Assembly: GCA_029881835.1 (NCBI GenBank)
Contig: JAOULV010000071.1
Span: 1 to 7,212 of the forward strand
DNA length: 7,212 nt
Direction: 5' to 3'
DNA from: Rhodospirillaceae bacterium
GTDB lineage: Bacteria; Pseudomonadota; Alphaproteobacteria; Rhodospirillales; Magnetovibrionaceae
Part shown: positions 4,163 through 7,212 of the stretch, in pieces
Numbering within the stretch: the first letter of the stretch is position 1
Layout: every line of letters begins with the position of its first letter
Translations under genes and position numbers: made by a program
Notes under the pieces: model-generated
The model's input: only the letters and a program-made list of their open reading frames with translations
Told to the model about the DNA's origin: nothing
Database searches by the model: none

Positions 4163-6250
4163 ATGAATACATATAAGAAATCAAGCAACGGACTAAGCGT
4201 TTGGATATTTTCATTAGCTTTGGTGTTTTCTGCCGGTCTAATGTTCTGGATGCAGCCGATGATCGCAAAGCACCTTTTGCCCAAGGTCGGTGGCGCGCCT
4301 GCGGTGTGGAATGCGGCAATGCTGTTTTTTCAGACTGCATTATTGGGTGGTTATCTATACGCCCACCTGCTTAGCGAAATGTTTAGGCCCCGAACACAAG
4401 CAATCATCCACATTTCGCTATTGTTATTTTCGTTGATGTGGTTACCGCTGGGGGCAACCAACGCCCAGCCACCTTCGGATGAAAACCCGGTCTTATGGGT
4501 TTTGTGGGTGTTGACGCTTAACGTTGGCGTTCCATTCGTGGTCATCGCCGCCAGCGCACCACTACTGCAAACATGGTTTTCGTTCAGCAATCACAAAGAT
4601 TCAGATAATCCGTATTTTCTTTATGGGGCCAGCAATATTGGATCGATGGCGGCATTGCTAGGCTTTCCGATAATAATTGAACCAGCGCTGGACGTTAACA
4701 ACCAAGCGGGTGCATGGGGATGGGGATTTTATGCCCTTATTGGGTTGGTTGCTCTGGCAGGCGTCCTTGTCCGGGATGGGGCCGGACACCACAAGTTATT
4801 GCCATCTGATGGGGTTGATAAAGCCACCGGAACAAGCCCCCGCCCCATCACAATTTTCATGTGGCTGGTATTGCCGCTTTGCACCACCAGCCTGATGTTG
4901 GGGCTTACCACCCACCTGACAACCGACGTCGCCGCGGTTCCGATGTTATGGGTTATTCCGCTTGCGCTTTTTCTCGCTACCTTCATTATATCTTTTGCCC
5001 GCCGCCCAATCGTTGGTCGCGATGGCGCAACATTGCTGATGATACTTTCCCTGCTGGGGCTTGGGCTTCTGTGGTTTGTTTCCGGCAACAATAATTGGAT
5101 GCTGTGGGCGCTGCTACTGATAACGGCTTTTTTCTTTACCGCGCTTGCCTGTCACACCGAACTCTCACTCATCCGTCCACACAAACGCCACCTCACAAAA
5201 TTTTATTTGATGATTGCCGTTGGTGGGGCGTTGGGCGGAGCATTTAATGCTTTATTGGCCCCAATATTGTTTAACAAAGTTATTGAATTCCCACTAATGC
5301 TGTTGGCGTCTGTGTCGCTAGTTGTGTTGGCTAGGGTTTTGTTTGGCACCATGGAAAAACGCCTAGCCCTGATAGCCGTTGCCGGCTCTGCGGTGCTGTC
5401 GCTGGTCATATGGTCAAGCGAGACAACGTCATCAACAGGAACGTTGCTTAACGAAAGAAACTTTTATGGTGTGCTGAGTATAAATGATTTTGCCGATAAA
5501 AATGCCAGAGTCCTTGGCTACGGCACCACCATTCATGGCGTCCAGCGCCTTAACGACAGCGTCAAGCCAGAACCGCTTAGCTATTACAGCAAAATTACCC
5601 CGGTAAAAGATATATTTGCAGAAATTGCCTCGCGCCCAAATAACGGCGCTGTCGGCGCGGTTGGACTTGGGGTTGGTTCTATTGCCTGTTATGACCGGGG
5701 CGGTCGCAAGCTTGAATTTTTTGAAATAAACCCCAGTGTTACCCGGCTGGCGTCTGATCCAAAATATTTCACGTTTCTTACAAACTGTCCCGGCGATTAC
5801 AGCGTTACCCATGGTGACGGGCGCCTTGAAATTGAAAAGGTTGCCGATAGACATTTTGACATACTGTTCATAGATGCCTTTACCTCGGACAGCATCCCCA
5901 CCCACCTGATGACGACCGAGGCATTAACCCTTTACATGCAAAAATTAACACCGGGCGGGATTTTGGTTATGCATATAAGCAACCGCCACCTTGACCTTTA
6001 CCCCGTACTGGGTGCTATCGCCCGTGAACTAGGGCTGGTGGCAATGAAAAAAGGGAACAAACTGCAAAGCCTGCTTTACCCGGCATCCAATTATGCCTTG
6101 ATTGTCAGGTCGGAATCCGACCTTGGCGGTCTTGCGGATAAAGGATGGGTGGTGGTTCCCGATACGGGGATAAAGGCATGGAGCGATAGTTACTCAAACA
6201 TATTCAGCGTGATGGATTTTTCGCTGGATATGAATATTGAAAAAAAATAA
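4163..6250 (+). CDS. Fused MFS-like membrane protein / spermidine synthase-like domain
   Basis: The 695-aa product joins about 12 hydrophobic segments (about 11-420) to a soluble C-terminal Rossmann domain (about 430-690). The C-terminal part shows the spermidine-synthase-type order: ERNFYGVLSI (431-440), GTTIHGVQ (454-461), the nucleotide-binding glycines GLGVG (501-505), acidic E521 in EINPS, D552 in HGDGR, and D571 in IDAFTSDSIP, at the place of the catalytic aspartate of aminopropyltransferases. This is the architecture annotated as fused MFS/spermidine synthase. The family's substrate is not established, and true polyamine synthesis should not be assumed; no speD or other polyamine gene is nearby. 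ATG 4163 has no Shine-Dalgarno; the short basic N-terminus before the first membrane segment supports it. It begins 20 bp after a terminator stem and ends 1 bp from the convergent prfC stop. Confidence 0.87.
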   Translation: MNTYKKSSNGLSVWIFSLALVFSAGLMFWMQPMIAKHLLPKVGGAPAVWNAAMLFFQTALLGGYLYAHLLSEMFRPRTQAIIHISLLLFSLMWLPLGATNAQPPSDENPVLWVLWVLTLNVGVPFVVIAASAPLLQTWFSFSNHKDSDNPYFLYGASNIGSMAALLGFPIIIEPALDVNNQAGAWGWGFYALIGLVALAGVLVRDGAGHHKLLPSDGVDKATGTSPRPITIFMWLVLPLCTTSLMLGLTTHLTTDVAAVPMLWVIPLALFLATFIISFARRPIVGRDGATLLMILSLLGLGLLWFVSGNNNWMLWALLLITAFFFTALACHTELSLIRPHKRHLTKFYLMIAVGGALGGAFNALLAPILFNKVIEFPLMLLASVSLVVLARVLFGTMEKRLALIAVAGSAVLSLVIWSSETTSSTGTLLNERNFYGVLSINDFADKNARVLGYGTTIHGVQRLNDSVKPEPLSYYSKITPVKDIFAEIASRPNNGAVGAVGLGVGSIACYDRGGRKLEFFEINPSVTRLASDPKYFTFLTNCPGDYSVTHGDGRLEIEKVADRHFDILFIDAFTSDSIPTHLMTTEALTLYMQKLTPGGILVMHISNRHLDLYPVLGAIARELGLVAMKKGNKLQSLLYPASNYALIVRSESDLGGLADKGWVVVPDTGIKAWSDSYSNIFSVMDFSLDMNIEKK

Positions 6251-6251
6251 A

Positions 6252-7212
6252 TCAGGTAATCGACTGTTCGCGGGTTTTTAGCATTTTAATGTCAGGGAAA
6301 TCTTCTTGCGCTTTCGACAGGTGCCATGCATTGCGCGCCATAAATACCGGTGCGCCATCATGGTCTTCGCCCATTGATACGCGGTTTTCATCAATGAATT
6401 TTTTCAAGATTTTATCATCATCGGCATCAACCCAACGTGCGGTGTAAAGCTCTGTCGCCTCGAAATGAACCGGAATGTCGTATTCGGTACGGATGCGATC
6501 AGCCAAGACCTCGAACTGCAATGGACCGACAACGCCAACCACCCAATCTGCGCCAATTATCGGCTTTATAACCCGGGCGGCACCTTCTTCGGCAATTTGC
6601 TGTAATGCCCTGCCCAAGTGTTTGGCCTTTAGCGGATCATCCGCCCTAGCCTTTTGCAGGTATTCAGGCGCGAATGTCGGGATGCCAGTAAAATGAATTT
6701 CCTCTGATTGGCTAAGCGTATCGCCGATACGCAAATTACCGTGGTTAGGGATGCCAATTATATCGCCGGCAAATGCCTCTTCTGCGGTTTCACGGTCTTG
6801 GGCTAAAAACAAAACCGGATTGTGAATATTTAAAATCTTGCCCGAGCGAATATGTTTTAGCTTTATGCCGCGCTTGAAGTGACCGGAATTAATACGAACA
6901 AAGGCAATGCGGTCGCGATGTTTCGGGTCCATGTTGGCTTGAATTTTAAATACTATTGCGGTTACGTCTTTTTCATCGGGTTTTACTTCGCGCTCAACCG
7001 ATGGCTGCGGACGCGGCGACGGCGCATTTAGAGCAAGGCCCTGCAAAAGCTCGCGAACGCCAAAATTGTTTATGGCACTGCCAAAGAAAACAGGGGTCAT
7101 GTGCCCTTCCAGATACGATTGCAGGTTAAATTCCGGGCAAAGACCGCGCACCATGGCGACATCTTCGCGTAATTTTGTTACCGCCCATTCGGGCAAAAGC
7201 TCGTCAAGCTTG
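6252..7212 (-). CDS. prfC: Peptide chain release factor 3 (RF3), C-terminal part
   Basis: From the right edge the frame reads 319 residues, beginning KLDELLPEWAVTKLRED, to a TGA at 6254-6252. The missing N-terminus, about 200 residues judged against the 529-aa E. coli protein, holds the GTP-binding motifs. The visible part covers the end of the G domain (TPVFFGSAINNFGV), domain II (VFKIQANMDPKHRDRIAFVR, then GDIIGIPNHGNLRIGDT) and domain III (FTGIPTFAPEYLQKA, EEGAARVIKPI, GPLQFEVLADRI, ARWV), all RF3 hallmarks. RF3 is a translational GTPase that recycles RF1/RF2 from the ribosome after termination. A TTG at 7196 is only an internal leucine codon and not the start. Just past the stop on this strand a T-rich run (TTTATTTTTTT) lies in the end of the convergent gene, without a strong hairpin. 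Confidence 0.95.
   Translation of the reverse strand, partial: KLDELLPEWAVTKLREDVAMVRGLCPEFNLQSYLEGHMTPVFFGSAINNFGVRELLQGLALNAPSPRPQPSVEREVKPDEKDVTAIVFKIQANMDPKHRDRIAFVRINSGHFKRGIKLKHIRSGKILNIHNPVLFLAQDRETAEEAFAGDIIGIPNHGNLRIGDTLSQSEEIHFTGIPTFAPEYLQKARADDPLKAKHLGRALQQIAEEGAARVIKPIIGADWVVGVVGPLQFEVLADRIRTEYDIPVHFEATELYTARWVDADDDKILKKFIDENRVSMGEDHDGAPVFMARNAWHLSKAQEDFPDIKMLKTREQSIT

Noticed and set aside
5432..5905. Minus-strand frame of 157 codons
   Set aside because: It lies entirely antisense to the conserved spermidine-synthase-like domain, whose motifs are clear; the antisense product looks like no family.
7188..7196. Apparent start of prfC near the right edge
   Set aside because: The TTG is an internal leucine codon; the frame stays open to the edge and RF3 needs a G domain upstream.

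Overview
The window looks like an ordinary chromosomal stretch of a Gram-negative proteobacterium, most likely an alphaproteobacterium of moderate GC. This is inferred from the mix of an MlaC/Ttg2D-type periplasmic protein, YaaA, a short DksA/TraR-type zinc-finger protein, a stand-alone PhoH ATPase, a fused membrane/spermidine-synthase-like protein and RF3. I see no transposase, integrase, tRNA, rRNA, CRISPR array or phage module.

Layout. At the left edge, on the minus strand, is the 5' part of a secreted MlaC/Ttg2D family gene, cut by the window edge. A divergent spacer of about 300 bp follows. It holds a good sigma70-like promoter pointing at the mlaC-like gene and, just inside that transcript, a hairpin plus T-tract that looks like an early terminator. 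On the plus strand comes a tight cluster: yaaA (peroxide stress), a 118-aa DksA/TraR-type regulator starting inside the yaaA stop codon (TAATG), and a 12-TM MFS transporter 19 bp further on. Next is a roughly 300-bp leader region upstream of phoH. It contains nested inverted repeats, a possible 48-codon ORF and a hairpin terminator before a perfect AGGAGG site for phoH. A strong bidirectional terminator follows phoH. Only 20 bp after it begins a 695-aa fusion of a polytopic membrane domain and a spermidine-synthase-like Rossmann domain. That gene ends 1 bp from the convergent end of prfC (RF3), whose N-terminal GTPase half lies beyond the right edge.

How the genes relate. yaaA and the DksA-like gene suggest a small stress/transcription-control operon, with the MFS transporter as a likely third member. 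phoH is probably its own unit under leader control. The mlaC-like and prfC genes are separate minus-strand units. The least explained parts are non-coding: the structured phoH leader, the early terminator in the mlaC-like leader, and the apparently leaderless start of the fusion gene. None of these is proven; each is a pattern read by eye.
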